Assembly (NCBI GenBank): GCA_050949865.1
Contig: JBMNGN010000001.1
Coordinates: 372,001-436,000 of the forward strand
Origin: JBMNGN01 sp050949865
GTDB taxonomy: Bacteria; Bacillota; Syntrophomonadia; Syntrophomonadales; Syntrophomonadaceae
Direction of reading: 5' to 3'
DNA: 64,000 bases
The notes under the pieces were generated by a model. That model saw only the letters and a list, made by a program, of their open reading frames with translations, did no database searches and had not been told where the DNA came from. The stretch's first letter is position 1; each line of letters starts with the position of its first letter. This document shows, one piece after another, positions 8,334 to 18,200 of the stretch. The translations under genes and the position numbers were made by a program.

Positions 8334-9407
8334 TTAATAAATGTCATTATTGTTGATCCTTAGGGCGTCAGGTACTAATGATTGAGGAACATAAATATTT
8401 TCGAACATGGAAATGCAATAGGCATCACTCATGCCCGATATGTAATCAGCCACCGCTCTTTCAAGCCCCTCTTCATCCATTATCTGACGATAAAGGGGAC
8501 TCATCTTTTCCGGATGTTTTTTAAAATAATTGTATAGGTGTTCAATTATGAATGTAGCCCTGCTGCGTTCTGCCTGACATACCGCCCCGTTATAAATGGC
8601 TTCAAACATGAACTGCCGCAAACCTTTAAGGGCACTATCAATGGGTTGACTCGGTTCCACCCTAACAGGATGGTGATTTTCTTCCATCAATCTGCGGGTA
8701 TGCATAATTGTGTCTGTAACCAGGGTCGCTATCCTCTTGCTGTGGGTACGGCCAAGTAAATCCAGGTATTCCCCAGGTATGTCATTTATGCTCATCAAAC
8801 CAGCTCTAATTGAATCATCTATATCATGCTGCACATAAGCGATTTTATCACTTAGTCGGATAACCTGCCCTTCAAGAGTAGATGCGCACTTTTCGTTAGT
8901 GCCATAACCACTATGATGAAGAACCCCGTCAAGCACTTCGGCACTCAGGTTCAAGCCGTTCTTTCCCTTATGCTGCTCTATCCGGGTTAGAACCCGTATA
9001 CTGTTTTCATTGTGTCTGAAACCCTCTTTTAAAAGGTTATTAAGCACCTGTTCTCCCGCATGGGCAAATGGTGTATGCCCTATATCATGGGCCAAGGCAA
9101 TAGCTTCAATCAAATCAATATTCAGGTTAAGACCAGCTCCTATAGTTTTGGCAATTTGATTGACTTCCAGGGTATGAGTAAGCCGGCTCCGGTAGTGATC
9201 ACCAGGAGGGGCTATGAAAACCTGGGTTTTATGCTTTAATCTCCTAAAGGATTTGGAGTGAACCACCCGATCCCTATCAACCATAAAATTGGTGCGGATT
9301 TGATCTGGCTCCTCCGGGTACCTTCTTCCCTTGGAGTTAATGGCCAGGGTAGCATAGCCACTCAACAGGCTCTTTTCTCTTTGCTCAATCTCTTCCCGAA
9401 CATTCAC
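8334..9407 (-). CDS. dgt: dGTPase-like HD-domain triphosphohydrolase
   Basis: A 357-residue deoxyguanosinetriphosphate triphosphohydrolase-like protein, which would cleave dNTPs to deoxynucleosides and tripolyphosphate. HSKSFRRLKHKTQVFI, HYRSRLTHTLEVNQIAK and ALAHDIGHTPFAHAGE supply the H...HD...D metal ligands of the HD fold. The short (non-E. coli) length fits the Clostridia/Bacilli family member encoded just before dnaG and sigA. Start ATG at 9407 has GAATC but only a weak ribosome site. Substrate range is inferred from the family. Confidence 0.92.
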   Translation of the reverse strand: MNVREEIEQREKSLLSGYATLAINSKGRRYPEEPDQIRTNFMVDRDRVVHSKSFRRLKHKTQVFIAPPGDHYRSRLTHTLEVNQIAKTIGAGLNLNIDLIEAIALAHDIGHTPFAHAGEQVLNNLLKEGFRHNENSIRVLTRIEQHKGKNGLNLSAEVLDGVLHHSGYGTNEKCASTLEGQVIRLSDKIAYVQHDIDDSIRAGLMSINDIPGEYLDLLGRTHSKRIATLVTDTIMHTRRLMEENHHPVRVEPSQPIDSALKGLRQFMFEAIYNGAVCQAERSRATFIIEHLYNYFKKHPEKMSPLYRQIMDEEGLERAVADYISGMSDAYCISMFENIYVPQSLVPDALRINNNDIY

Positions 9408-9867
9408 TTATGATTCACTCCTATTTTAAGATTATTTAAGATTAGGGGAAGCTTTTCCAAACCCTTTTTAAAGTAGAAACAAAACCACTGCTTTTATTAT
9501 ATTAACCGCATTAATTTGTAGAGTGTTCCTAGGCGGCAGCTACCGATAAAACTAATAACAGCTTTTTTACTATTATGGAATAGTTTTTACATGAATAGGT
9601 ATATAAATGACTGCCTGTCCCCTAACTTTGGTCTAAAATTGTAAATTAGAATAAGCTGTAACTATTGGGCAAGCAGATGTTAGCTGGGCATCCAAACAGC
9701 ACATTCGTGAAGAATTCAAATGTGCTAAAATTTGCTGTGGTTTATACCCTTTAGTTCCACAAAAAACCGGTAATCCCTCCTGTTCTTGCAATAATAGATT
9801 AAAACGAGGTTTTAAATACCGTTGCCAGAGAACCCAAGCTTAATCGTAAAAATCTGCTCTGGCCACC
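9408..9867. other. Intergenic region; possible zinc-ribbon relic
   Basis: No complete gene is seen. On the plus strand a stop-free frame from 9655 to 9843 reads ...SCSCNNRLKRGFKYRCQRT, which weakly resembles the zinc ribbon at the N-terminus of many transposases. It has no start codon or ribosome site, so at most it is a decayed fragment. Confidence 0.2.
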
Positions 9868-9919
9868 TTGACCATAGATATATCCTTTGATATATTTGTA
9901 TTATTACATGTAGTACAAA
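9868..9919 (+). promoter_or_regulatory. Promoter and GntR operator of the ABC operon
   Basis: The -35 is TTGACC (9868-9873) and the -10 TATATT (9891-9896), with a 17-base spacer. An inverted repeat TTTGTATTA...TAGTACAAA (9895-9919, 8 of 9 matching) begins inside the -10 and covers the transcription start. This is the arrangement expected for autorepression by the YtrA-type regulator encoded just downstream. Confidence 0.7.
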
Positions 9920-9932
9920 TGAGGCTGATAGC

Positions 9933-10334
9933 TTGCACTTAAACATCGACACGCGTTCCAGCATTCCTTTATATCAGCAGATAGTTGATGGCATTAAGAG
10001 TGCCGTTGCCAAGGGAATCTATAATCCTGGAGACAGAATCCCTACTGTACGTGAAATGGCTTCCCAGCTGACCATAAACCCCAACACCATCGCAAAAGCC
10101 TATCACAAATTAGAGCAGGAAGGGGTTATCGTGACTATGCGCTCGCGCGGCACCTTTATAGTGGAACGCAAGGATGCACCCGATGAAAATGGGGTTAACG
10201 AAGTGCTAAAACCATTACTAGAGCGGTTAAGGGTAGAGGCATTCCACCTGGGAATAGGGACCAAAGATTTGAAAAAACTGGTTTTTGAGACCTTTGAAGA
10301 GTGGGAAAAAGAACGGAGGGATATAGAGAAATGA
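9933..10334 (+). CDS. GntR-family (YtrA-type) transcriptional regulator
   Basis: A 133-residue regulator with an N-terminal winged HTH (IPLYQQIVDGIKSAVAKGIY, then GDRIPTVREMASQLTINPNT) and only a short helical tail instead of a large ligand domain. That is the YtrA subfamily, which usually represses a linked ABC transporter. The start is TTG at 9933 with GAGG 8 bases upstream. The stop overlaps the ATPase start (ATGA), so the three genes form one operon. The inducer is unknown. Confidence 0.9.
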   Translation: MHLNIDTRSSIPLYQQIVDGIKSAVAKGIYNPGDRIPTVREMASQLTINPNTIAKAYHKLEQEGVIVTMRSRGTFIVERKDAPDENGVNEVLKPLLERLRVEAFHLGIGTKDLKKLVFETFEEWEKERRDIEK

Positions 10335-11248
10335 ATTCAAAGGCCATCGATATATGCAAACTCACCAAATCCTATGAAGAAATCATTGCTGTCCATGAAA
10401 TATCTATGTCCATACCCCGGGGCAGCATTTTTGGACTGATTGGACCCAATGGAGCCGGCAAATCAACCCTCCTGCAAACCCTGGTGGGAATACTCTTGCC
10501 TGATTCTGGAGATGTTCGTATACTGGGTAAAAGCATTCGGGAATTCGGCCCCCAGGTCAGGCAGCAAGTGGGCTATGTACCTGACATCCCCCATTTATAT
10601 CCTTTCTTCACGGTTAATGGCATGTTCACCTTGGGGCGCAAGCTGTATAAAAACTGGGATGAAAGAAAATGCCGGAGCTTATGTGATTACTTTAAAATTC
10701 CAACCCGCAAAAGAGTCCGCAACCTATCCCGGGGCATGAAAGTAAGAGTGGCCCTGGTTCTGGCTTTATCCATCCGGCCGGAAGTGTTGATACTGGACGA
10801 ACCCACCGCCGGTTTAGATCCGGTAGCACGCCGGGCCTTTCTAAAGGCCATAATAGATGAAGCTGCTGAGGAAGGTACCACTATACTTTATTCCTCCCAT
10901 AATCTCAATGACCTGGAACAAACAGCTGACCATATAGGGGTAATCAACCAGGGAAGACTGCTTTTTACTTCTCCCCTGGATGAATTAAAAAACTCGATTC
11001 ACAAAACCCAGATACTTTTCAGCACTGATAACATCCCGGCAGCAGCCCTGAAATCCCTGCCCGGAGTTATAGAAGTGACTCAACAGGGTAAAGCCTATGT
11101 CATCACTGCCAGCGGAGACAGGCAGGCCTTCAGGGATGCTTTGTCCGCTTTAGCCCCGGCTATTGTTGAACCCATAAACCTCAGCCTGGAGGATGTCTTC
11201 ATTACTTACATGAAGAAGGAGGGATATAGCTATGACTATGCCATCTAA
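10331..11248 (+). CDS. ABC transporter ATP-binding protein
   Basis: A 305-residue nucleotide-binding subunit. Walker A is GPNGAGKST, the signature LSRGMKVRVALVLALS, Walker B VLILDEPTAGLDP and the H-loop SSHNLNDL. The C-terminal 80 residues are the extra domain common in multidrug or bacitracin-type exporters. ATG at 10331 has GGAGGG 10 bases upstream and overlaps the gntR stop; the gene overlaps the permease by 17 bases. Direction of transport and substrate are not evident; export is more likely because no binding protein is encoded. Confidence 0.92.
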   Translation: MNSKAIDICKLTKSYEEIIAVHEISMSIPRGSIFGLIGPNGAGKSTLLQTLVGILLPDSGDVRILGKSIREFGPQVRQQVGYVPDIPHLYPFFTVNGMFTLGRKLYKNWDERKCRSLCDYFKIPTRKRVRNLSRGMKVRVALVLALSIRPEVLILDEPTAGLDPVARRAFLKAIIDEAAEEGTTILYSSHNLNDLEQTADHIGVINQGRLLFTSPLDELKNSIHKTQILFSTDNIPAAALKSLPGVIEVTQQGKAYVITASGDRQAFRDALSALAPAIVEPINLSLEDVFITYMKKEGYSYDYAI

Positions 11249-12296
11249 GGATATTATCCTGCCAGTTAACCCAGGCCTGTTATGGAAGGAATGGCAACAG
11301 AATCGCCTGTATTTTTTGGCTGCTTTTCTTGTTATGACTTACGACACTATTATGAAACCTCTGGGATATTGGATTAAAGGTATGCTGGGATCAGCTGCCG
11401 GTGCCTACACTATGATTGGCGCACTGGACCAGATCAGCAACGTCCTTTCTGCTGCTGCATATCATAACACCATGGAACAGATAGGACCCTTCATAGTCCT
11501 ATTGCTGGGAGTCACTATTCTGATCCAGGAAAGATCAGGAAGCCTGAACTATCTGATCAGCACGCCGGTAAGCCGTAAAGAAATTATTGTGGCCAAATCC
11601 TGTACCGGGAGTGCTGCTATAGCGGGTATTATGGCAGTCAATGCCCTTTTTTTAATCATTACCGGGCTGATGTGGCCAGTTGATTATAGTACGGTATTGG
11701 TTATCAAATGGACTGTACTAACCACAGCGATTTTTATTGCCATTTTCAATCTGGGCCTTATGGTAGCTTCTTTTACCGGAAATTGGTTTTCAGCTATAGT
11801 TTTATCCATGCTCCTGGCCAATTTGCCTTCCATGCTGAGGAATTTGCTCATAAACTCTACTACTATGGAGATATTTAATTTGTCCCCGGCTTTTATCCAT
11901 AGAGTCAATATGATGGCCCATTATCTGACGATACCAGCTTACATAACACGGGATAGTGAATACATGAGGAATGCTCCCCTAGCTACTCAACTCTACCCCG
12001 CTTACCCCCTGGAGACTATGATATTAGTATTATTGACAGCTCTGTTGCTGTTGCTGGCTATAAGGATATTTCAAAACAATCCCCTGGAGAATAACGGGCA
12101 GATGTTGATGTCCAACCGCGCTGCCCACATAGCAGTGATTATTCTAGCCCTCTTACTGGGCTGGGGTACTGCTTTAAGCCGTGCTGAGAGTGCTATAGCC
12201 GGTTTTCTAATCACTATGGTCTTGGGCTCTATAATCGCCTATCTAGCCATAGTGCTGCTGCAGACCCTGGTATATTATATCCGGAGAGGAAGATAG
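11232..12296 (+). CDS. ABC-2 type transporter permease
   Basis: A 354-residue membrane protein. Hydrophobic segments include FIVLLLGVTILIQ, AIAGIMAVNALFLIITGLMW, IAIFNLGLMVASFTGNWF and VAIIILALLLGWG-like stretches, with ERSGSLNYLISTPVSRKEI in a cytosolic loop typical of ABC-2 permeases. ATG at 11232 has GGAGGGATATAGCT before it. It would pair with the upstream ATPase. Known GntR-ABC-permease sets respond to cell-envelope stress in Bacilli, but that role is only suggested here. Confidence 0.88.
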   Translation: MTMPSKDIILPVNPGLLWKEWQQNRLYFLAAFLVMTYDTIMKPLGYWIKGMLGSAAGAYTMIGALDQISNVLSAAAYHNTMEQIGPFIVLLLGVTILIQERSGSLNYLISTPVSRKEIIVAKSCTGSAAIAGIMAVNALFLIITGLMWPVDYSTVLVIKWTVLTTAIFIAIFNLGLMVASFTGNWFSAIVLSMLLANLPSMLRNLLINSTTMEIFNLSPAFIHRVNMMAHYLTIPAYITRDSEYMRNAPLATQLYPAYPLETMILVLLTALLLLLAIRIFQNNPLENNGQMLMSNRAAHIAVIILALLLGWGTALSRAESAIAGFLITMVLGSIIAYLAIVLLQTLVYYIRRGR

Positions 12297-12585
12297 GAAA
12301 TATAACTATAGAAATGTTGAGAGGCGCTTAAAGTTATACCCTTCCCTTGCATTGTGCAACTATTAATCATATAATAAAGACCATAACTTCTTGCAGAAAT
12401 TCACCGCAGAGGTTATCGCTGTGTGATCGAAGACATTATTTCTTAGTTATTATAGTTGCGAACTCACAAACATATGGCGGAATCCGATTCGCAGTATATA
12501 ATCACAAAAGGCTATCTTACTAATGGGATTAAACGGGCTTTGACATACAGGGCAGTATAGACAGTTTAAAATTGGAGGTTATAAA

Positions 12586-12912
12586 ATGAGCGTTTTTGAA
12601 AAAGCCAAAGAATTAGCCCTAGAAATTAAGCAATCCCGGGAGTATCAGGAAGTGCGGCGGACAGGACAGGATATCCGGAATAATGACGAGGCTCGGCAGA
12701 TAGTTGAGGATATCCAAACCATCCAGGCTCAAATTGAATTTGCTCAAAATACAGGCATGCAGCCTTCTGAGGAACAAATAGAAGAATTTAATGCCATAAC
12801 AGCAAAAATGCAAGACAACAGTCTTATTCAGGCTTATTTAAAAGCCCAGGAAGATTACAGCAGACTTATGCAGCAAGTAAATAACAGTATTAGTGAAGAG
12901 ATCAATAGGTAA
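12586..12912 (+). CDS. YlbF/YmcA family protein
   Basis: A 108-residue, mostly helical cytosolic protein of the YlbF family (Com_YlbF), whose Bacillus members help the RNase Y complex and affect competence, sporulation and biofilm formation. VFEKAKELALEIKQSREYQEVR and the heptad-like middle match the family. GGAGGTTATAAA precedes ATG at 12586. It is monocistronic, 289 bases after the permease and followed by a strong terminator. Confidence 0.85.
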   Translation: MSVFEKAKELALEIKQSREYQEVRRTGQDIRNNDEARQIVEDIQTIQAQIEFAQNTGMQPSEEQIEEFNAITAKMQDNSLIQAYLKAQEDYSRLMQQVNNSISEEINR

Positions 12913-12942
12913 GCATAACGAGCTAATCCTACCTAACAACAA

Positions 12943-12983
12943 ACCGGTTTTCGTCCTGTACGAAAACCGGTAAATTGTTTTTT
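12943..12983 (+). terminator. Terminator after the YlbF gene
   Basis: A perfect 12-bp stem, ACCGGTTTTCGT/ACGAAAACCGGT, with a 5-base loop and a T-rich tail ending in TTTTTT. Confidence 0.9.
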
Positions 12984-13096
12984 CGTCCAGCCAAATGCCT
13001 TTAACCATGCCTATTACCTGGTAGGGGAGAACCGGGAATAATCTGGCGGTACAGCATTTCCGGAAAAAAGAATCCAGAATTCTCTTTATTTATTCT

Positions 13097-13755
13097 TTAT
13101 TTATATAGATAAACATATAAGCTGATGCCTTCTTTTCTAATATTATAGTTTTTTATAAGGAATTTCTTGGAGATAATTTTCAAGCTCCTCTTTAGTGTAT
13201 GCCGCTTGTTTCACAAAAGTCTTAAATAAAAATTTCACCAAATATTTATCAAGTCCCTTCATCTCTTTTATTTCATCGTCAATTTCTTTATTGGTAGCCT
13301 CGCGATTCATGTCGATGATTAAAGCTATTCCTCCGGTTTTTAGTACCCTATGCATTTCATGCAGGGCCTTAACCGGATTTTTAAAGCTCTTAAACGCAGC
13401 GCTACAAAATATAAAATCGAAAAAGTTGTCATCACAAGGCAGGTTGGAGGCATTGCCCTTCTATAAAATCCACTTTAACATTGGCTTCTTGGGCGTTTCT
13501 TCTTGCGATTTTAACAAAATCAGGGCTTATTTCTACACCTGTTATGTTAAAACCTCTCCTGGCCAGCTCGATAGATAAATAACCCGGACCAGGTGCAACT
13601 TCCAAAATATTAGCATTTGAACTTACACAAGAGGTGACTTCATCGGCATATCCTTGTATTTCCGCTAACCTGCTCTTTAGAGTGTGTTTGTCATACCATT
13701 TTGCCACTAAGCCATAAATACCCACATCTTTGTTTTTTCTCATATTTTTAATCAC
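13097..13755 (-). pseudogene. Class I SAM-dependent methyltransferase, two frameshifts
   Basis: The first frame (13432-13755) has the SAM site ILEVAPGPGYLSIELARRG and GVEISPDFVKIARRNAQ, then stops. The rest continues in another frame: CDDNFFDFIFCSAAFKSF, then MHRVLKTGGIALIIDM. The shift is one extra G in a GGG run near 13447. A second shift, one extra A in an A6 run near 13150, truncates the end; the other frame reads NIRKEGISLYVYLYK and stops at 13097. Correcting both gives 218 residues, a normal Methyltransf_11 length. Recent inactivation or sequencing error in homopolymers are both possible. Confidence 0.75.
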
Positions 13756-13788
13756 AATATTTCACCCCTCACTCATTTTGGACTTATA

Positions 13789-13878
13789 GGAATCACGGGA
13801 ATAGGTGCCTTGATTCTTCGAATTCGAAGGATTTTATGATCCCTGTTTATTGAAGAATCAAGGCACCTGTTGATTCAA
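13789..13878. repeat. Paired palindromic repeats upstream of sfsA 3' end
   Basis: GGAATCACGGGAATAGGTGC followed by CTTGATTC (13789-13818) and GAATCAAGGCACCTGTTGATTC (13855-13876) are related, oppositely oriented copies. Together they make a perfect 17-bp inverted repeat (13803-13819 with 13852-13868). A third copy lies at 15254-15283. This resembles the REP-like palindromes mobilised by Y1 transposases, though no such gene is in the window. Confidence 0.6.
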
Positions 13879-14555
13879 AGTCTCACCTCTACCCATCGGC
13901 GAGCCGTAATACTGTCAGCTGCAACTTCGCAATCCAGGGCCATAATTCTTACCCCCTGCTCCCGGGCACTTTTTAAGGCCTGGGCAAAGGCAGGATGGGT
14001 TTTATGGTTGGGGGCAAAATACCGCACATCCTTCATTTGAATGATAAAAAACAGATAAGCCTCATAGCCTTGCTCCAGCCAATGGCAGAGAGCACTTAGA
14101 TGCTTAATACCTCTTTCAGTAGGGGCATCAGGAAATAAAGCTGCTCCTTTTTCCTCCAGGGTAACCCCCTTGACTTCCACCAGTATTTTTCTTAAATCGC
14201 TTTCCAAGTAAAAATCCAGCCTGGAGCTGCCGTATTTGAATTCGGGTATTACCAATTTTATGTCCGGGAATACTTCGCTTTGGGTCAACCACTCATGGAA
14301 AACCTTATTAGGCACCTGGCTATCGATATTGACAAGTCTTTGGCCCTTGTACACGGCAATTAAATCATACTTGGTTTTTCTCTTAGGGTGGTTAACCTCC
14401 TGAATGACAATATCCGCATTAGGGATTAACAGTTCCTGGCACCTGCCAGTGTTTTTCACATGGCATATTTCTGAGCAGCCGTCAATTTCAATGTGAGCTA
14501 TAAACCTGTTGGGACGGGATAGAAATTTGGCTTGCTTTATATTTTTATACTTCAT
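13875..14555 (-). CDS. sfsA: SfsA family protein (sugar fermentation stimulation homolog)
   Basis: A 226-residue SfsA homolog, probably a nuclease-like DNA- or nucleic-acid-binding protein. FLSRPNRFIAHIEIDG, CHVKNTGRCQELL, RLDFYLESDLRKILVEVKGVTLEE and FPDAPTERGIKHL are highly conserved in SfsA; the D...E-V-K core resembles a PD-(D/E)xK site. Length is normal. The stop overlaps the palindromic repeat by a few bases. No partner gene gives a more specific role. Confidence 0.92.
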   Translation of the reverse strand: MKYKNIKQAKFLSRPNRFIAHIEIDGCSEICHVKNTGRCQELLIPNADIVIQEVNHPKRKTKYDLIAVYKGQRLVNIDSQVPNKVFHEWLTQSEVFPDIKLVIPEFKYGSSRLDFYLESDLRKILVEVKGVTLEEKGAALFPDAPTERGIKHLSALCHWLEQGYEAYLFFIIQMKDVRYFAPNHKTHPAFAQALKSAREQGVRIMALDCEVAADSITARRWVEVRL

Positions 14556-14674
14556 TATTTATGCGCATCCTCAAGTCTTTTTTGATGTTTTTGCTACTCA
14601 GACTCTACCATAAGCTGATAAGAAAATAGCAAACCAGCCCCAGGTGTATTGGTAACCTTAACATGGGATTATTA

Positions 14675-14910
14675 CTATGCCCCCTCGGCCCAGTTAAGCA
14701 AAATGGCACTTTTTTCATAGTTTTGAGCTGATCATATTGGAGCAGATTATAAATCTGAGGGTTTAATGGCGCATGTATGGATACTATGTCCGAACTTTTT
14801 AATAACTCGGCCAGCTCTACCCTGGTATACTGTTCATCATTATTCCGGCCGGAAGTTGATTAGTAGAGTACCCGGCAGCCAAATGCCCTGGCAAAGAATT
14901 CATTAGAATG
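14675..14910 (-). pseudogene. Relic of a D-isomer 2-hydroxyacid dehydrogenase
   Basis: Minus-strand fragments read EFFARAFGCRVLY, then ELAELLKSSDIVSIHAPLNP, then MKK and, in another frame, SAILLNWAEGA. This order matches the NAD-binding domain of 2-hydroxyacid dehydrogenases (compare LLKESDIVSLHAPLTPET and MKKTAILINTARG). An in-frame stop after RVLY and a shift in an A6 run disrupt it. Both ends are missing. Confidence 0.6.
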
Positions 14911-14966
14911 TTATCAATTAAATACTACCGTCAATTGGTTCAGAAAAATAGTATTGTCTTTTGGTC

Positions 14967-15137
14967 CTATGTATAATAGGTAGCCAAGAAAGCGAAGGGG
15001 TAGTCATCACGGCGGCTTTCCACCAGATGGAAGTATACTCGGCCTGCCAGGTGTATATCAGGATTCTTGCTCCAAAAATATTCACTAACCTTGCCCGGAT
15101 GTTCTTTTATTTCCCGGGCATTGGGAATAAGGAATGT
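14967..15137 (-). pseudogene. Relic of an SNF2/DEAD-type helicase
   Basis: A stop-free minus-strand stretch reads IPNAREIKEHPGKVSEYFWS, then DIHLAGRVYFHLVE and DDYPFAFLATYY. The FHLVE...YPFAFLATY pattern is recognisable from the N-terminal region of large SNF2-type helicases often found in defence or repair loci. There is no start codon and it ends in TAG at 14967, so only about 55 codons survive. Confidence 0.5.
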
Positions 15138-15253
15138 AAATCACACTACGGGTGTGAATCTAAACCCTGATAACTAAGCTGGTTCCAACCTAAAAGCCCT
15201 TGGCCTTCGTGGTGCAAAATCAAATAAAACCATCCCTAATTCTTTAACGGCTA

Positions 15254-15283
15254 GGAATCAAGGGACCTCTGTTCCCGTGATTT
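15254..15283. repeat. Palindromic repeat just beyond jetC
   Basis: GGAATCAAGGGACCTCTGTT followed by CCCGTGATTT is the reverse complement, with small differences, of the element at 13789-13818. It abuts the jetC stop codon and could serve as the 3' end hairpin of the Wadjet mRNA. Confidence 0.6.
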
Positions 15284-15284
15284 G

Positions 15285-18200
15285 TTATTCCATTTCCCCA
15301 AATAAAGGGGTTTGAGAAAACTCAGATACCCGGTAAACAGCTTTTTCCAGTCTTTCATCCCGGGGCAGGGCTGCTTCGTCCCGGACATATTCCTCAAATT
15401 TCAGGTACTCGGCTCCGCCGATGGCGGATGTGCGCACTTTGAGCATATAGATAAGGTTAAAGCAGTTCAAAATGGAATTCTGCTTCAGGTCGGACAAACA
15501 GATCAATTGGGTCCTATGCCTTTTGGCTATTTCAAACATAGGTTTTAACAAATGTTCCGATGATATGGGCCCAAAGGGATTATCCATTATCAAGACCCGG
15601 GTGGCCGTATCCGGGTCGGCTCCCAGTTCTTCCATAGTGCGTGCCCGGGTATAGGCCATTAAGGCCGACAGCAGGGAAAAGAAGATTACGAATTTTTCCC
15701 CGCCGGAATTCTCCCGCACCGCATCTTCCCATATTTTGAGCCGGCTGTTCTGCATATTGAGGTCGATTTTGAACACCTGCACCGGAATGTGGGCATGGCC
15801 CAGGTAAACGTTGAGCAATTCCCGGCTGGACATTAAACGAGCAATGGTCTTGCGCAGCTCATCACTGCGGTTTTCCTGCCTGCTTTTCTCTCTGACCCGA
15901 TGTATGCATTCATCAATATATTGAGCCACCCGAAGGCGAGCCGAGTCGTGACTATCCAGTTGCAAATCGATTTTAAGCATTTGCACCGGCCGGGAACGGC
16001 CGGCCAGGCGCACCTTGGAATTCTCCGATATTAAGTCAATTTCTTCCATCAACCGTCTTCCATGCAGGAAGCTCTGCTCTACCATATCCTGTTTATTGCG
16101 CTCCAAGTTGGCCAGCTGGGCTTCACAAATGGCAATCAGATCAGCCAGCTTTTCCCCTTGCAGGCTCATACGCTCAAAGAGATAGAAAAAGTCTTCATAC
16201 TCGGCCTGGGCCCTGTCCCACAAGGGCTCTAGGCTCTTGAATATATTATCTAGGTTGGAGTTTTTATCCCGGAAATCTATCTTACAGTCATTATACATAT
16301 TCCTTATTTGATTAATATGGGCTCCGTTTTCATTCTGCAGATTTCGGTATTCCCTTTCCCAGCGGGAGGCCTGGGCCATGAAATCGGCTTCAACCACCAA
16401 ATCCTTTTCCGCTTCCATGCTCTTTATATCAACTGCCTGTTCGATGTTCTCCCGGGTCCTTGAGCAGCGGGATATTTGCCGGGCCAGGTCCTGCTTTTCT
16501 TCTTCCAGTTCACCCATCCGGCGGTGCAGCCTTTGGCGGCGGCCCTCAAAATCTCCCCGGATTTCCTGGGGTGGCAGGGGCTCCTCGTAACCCAGTCTTT
16601 TAACTTCATCTAAAGCATTGCTCAAAGCATTCGCCGCTGCTGCCTCAGCCCTGGATACAACCTCCTTCTCCTTTTGCTTTACTTTCAACAGTAATTCCAG
16701 ACTGGTGATTTGTTCCTGGAGGGCATCGGCCTCACTTTCGTCATAACGCAAGTCAGCATAATCCTCTTCCGTCACTTTGAGTTTACTCAATTGTTTTTGT
16801 TTCCCCTGTAACTCTTTAATCAATTGCTTCTGCCGCTTTTCCAGTTCCCCGATTTCCTGATTGTATTTGCCTTTTAAGACCATCAGCCTTTGTTCCAGTT
16901 CTTCCAGACTTCCTTCTAAAACTGGAGCTGCCGGGGCATCCTGATATAGGGGGTATTTCTGTTCCAGCCCATTCTTTTCGCTCTGCATCTCAGCTATCCT
17001 GCTTCTTCCCTTGGCAATGTCCTCCTGCAGTTGGGCCAGACTTTTAGCCAGGGCTGCTTTATGTTCATTTAATCCTGCTATTTCCTGTTTAATTTGATTC
17101 AGTTGATTCAAACTCTTCTGATAATCGGGCTCCCTATTCATAAATTCCCTGAAAGCATCCAATGCAGCTTGGGCCGGGGGTAGTTGAAGGGCCAGTTCTT
17201 TACTCTCCTGATCCAGCTGATCCTGACGGGCCATAGCCTTGCTTTTGGCTTCTTCAACGGCGGCTAATTGCTGACCCAGTTCCAGATCCCGGTCTTGTGC
17301 AGCTTTTATGCTTTTTTTCAGCTGGCAATAATAGTCAGCAGTATAATCAAAAGCCTGATAGCTAGCATAACCCCTTACTGCTAATTGGTGAGCCTGAGCA
17401 TAATGCTCACTCTGCTCGGCAGCAGCCTGCCTCTTTTCTTCCATTTCCGCCAGCAGTTTAGGCATTTCCTCATTGTCAAATACCCGCCCTTCATATAAGC
17501 AGGCCAGGGCTATCTCCTCCCGGGGCCAGGCCATCCGGCCCTGGTTTTCCAGCTTCAGATTCAGGTCTTCATAAGCCATCAGGGGAATAGCACGGCGCAT
17601 AACCATATTAAGGCCAGCTTGGGCTATCTTATCCATTTCCGCTCGGGGCATAATAAAGGCATAAGGTAGAATGGGATTGGCGGCCAGCATGGCCTGGCGT
17701 ATTTCCGGGGTTTGATTCTTGAGATAGCTTTCTCCGGTATCAAATGGAATATCCAGCTCGGCCAGAAGAGCAGCTATTTCCGGAGGACTATGCAGGTACC
17801 CATCCACAATTGAGGTCAGGGCTTCGCTGAGTTCATTGCGGGTATGCACCGCGTCCTCTTCCTTTTTCTTTATCTCATTGATCTGCCGTTCAAAAAGTAA
17901 AGATATCCCTTCCCGGTCGAAGATCCTTGATGGATCAAAACCATAACGCTCAAATATCCCTTGAACTTTCTTTTCCTTATCCCGGTATTCACTCCGTTTC
18001 CGCTCATAATCCCTTAAAATTCTATGGTTTTCCGCCTGGGCGACCTGAATTTCTTTCCATTGCCGATCCAAATCCTGCTGCTGCCGGGTGAGGTCCGCCT
18101 TTTCCAAACGCCTTTTTTCCTGCTCGTCCAGCAGTTGCTGGCAGCTTTTCTCCAAATTGCTGTCGATCTGTTCCATTTCTCTTGGGTCTAATTCCCCCAG

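Noticed and set aside
13803..13868. Long inverted repeat as an intrinsic terminator
   Set aside because: The loop is 32 bases and no T-run follows; copies nearby show it is a repeat element.
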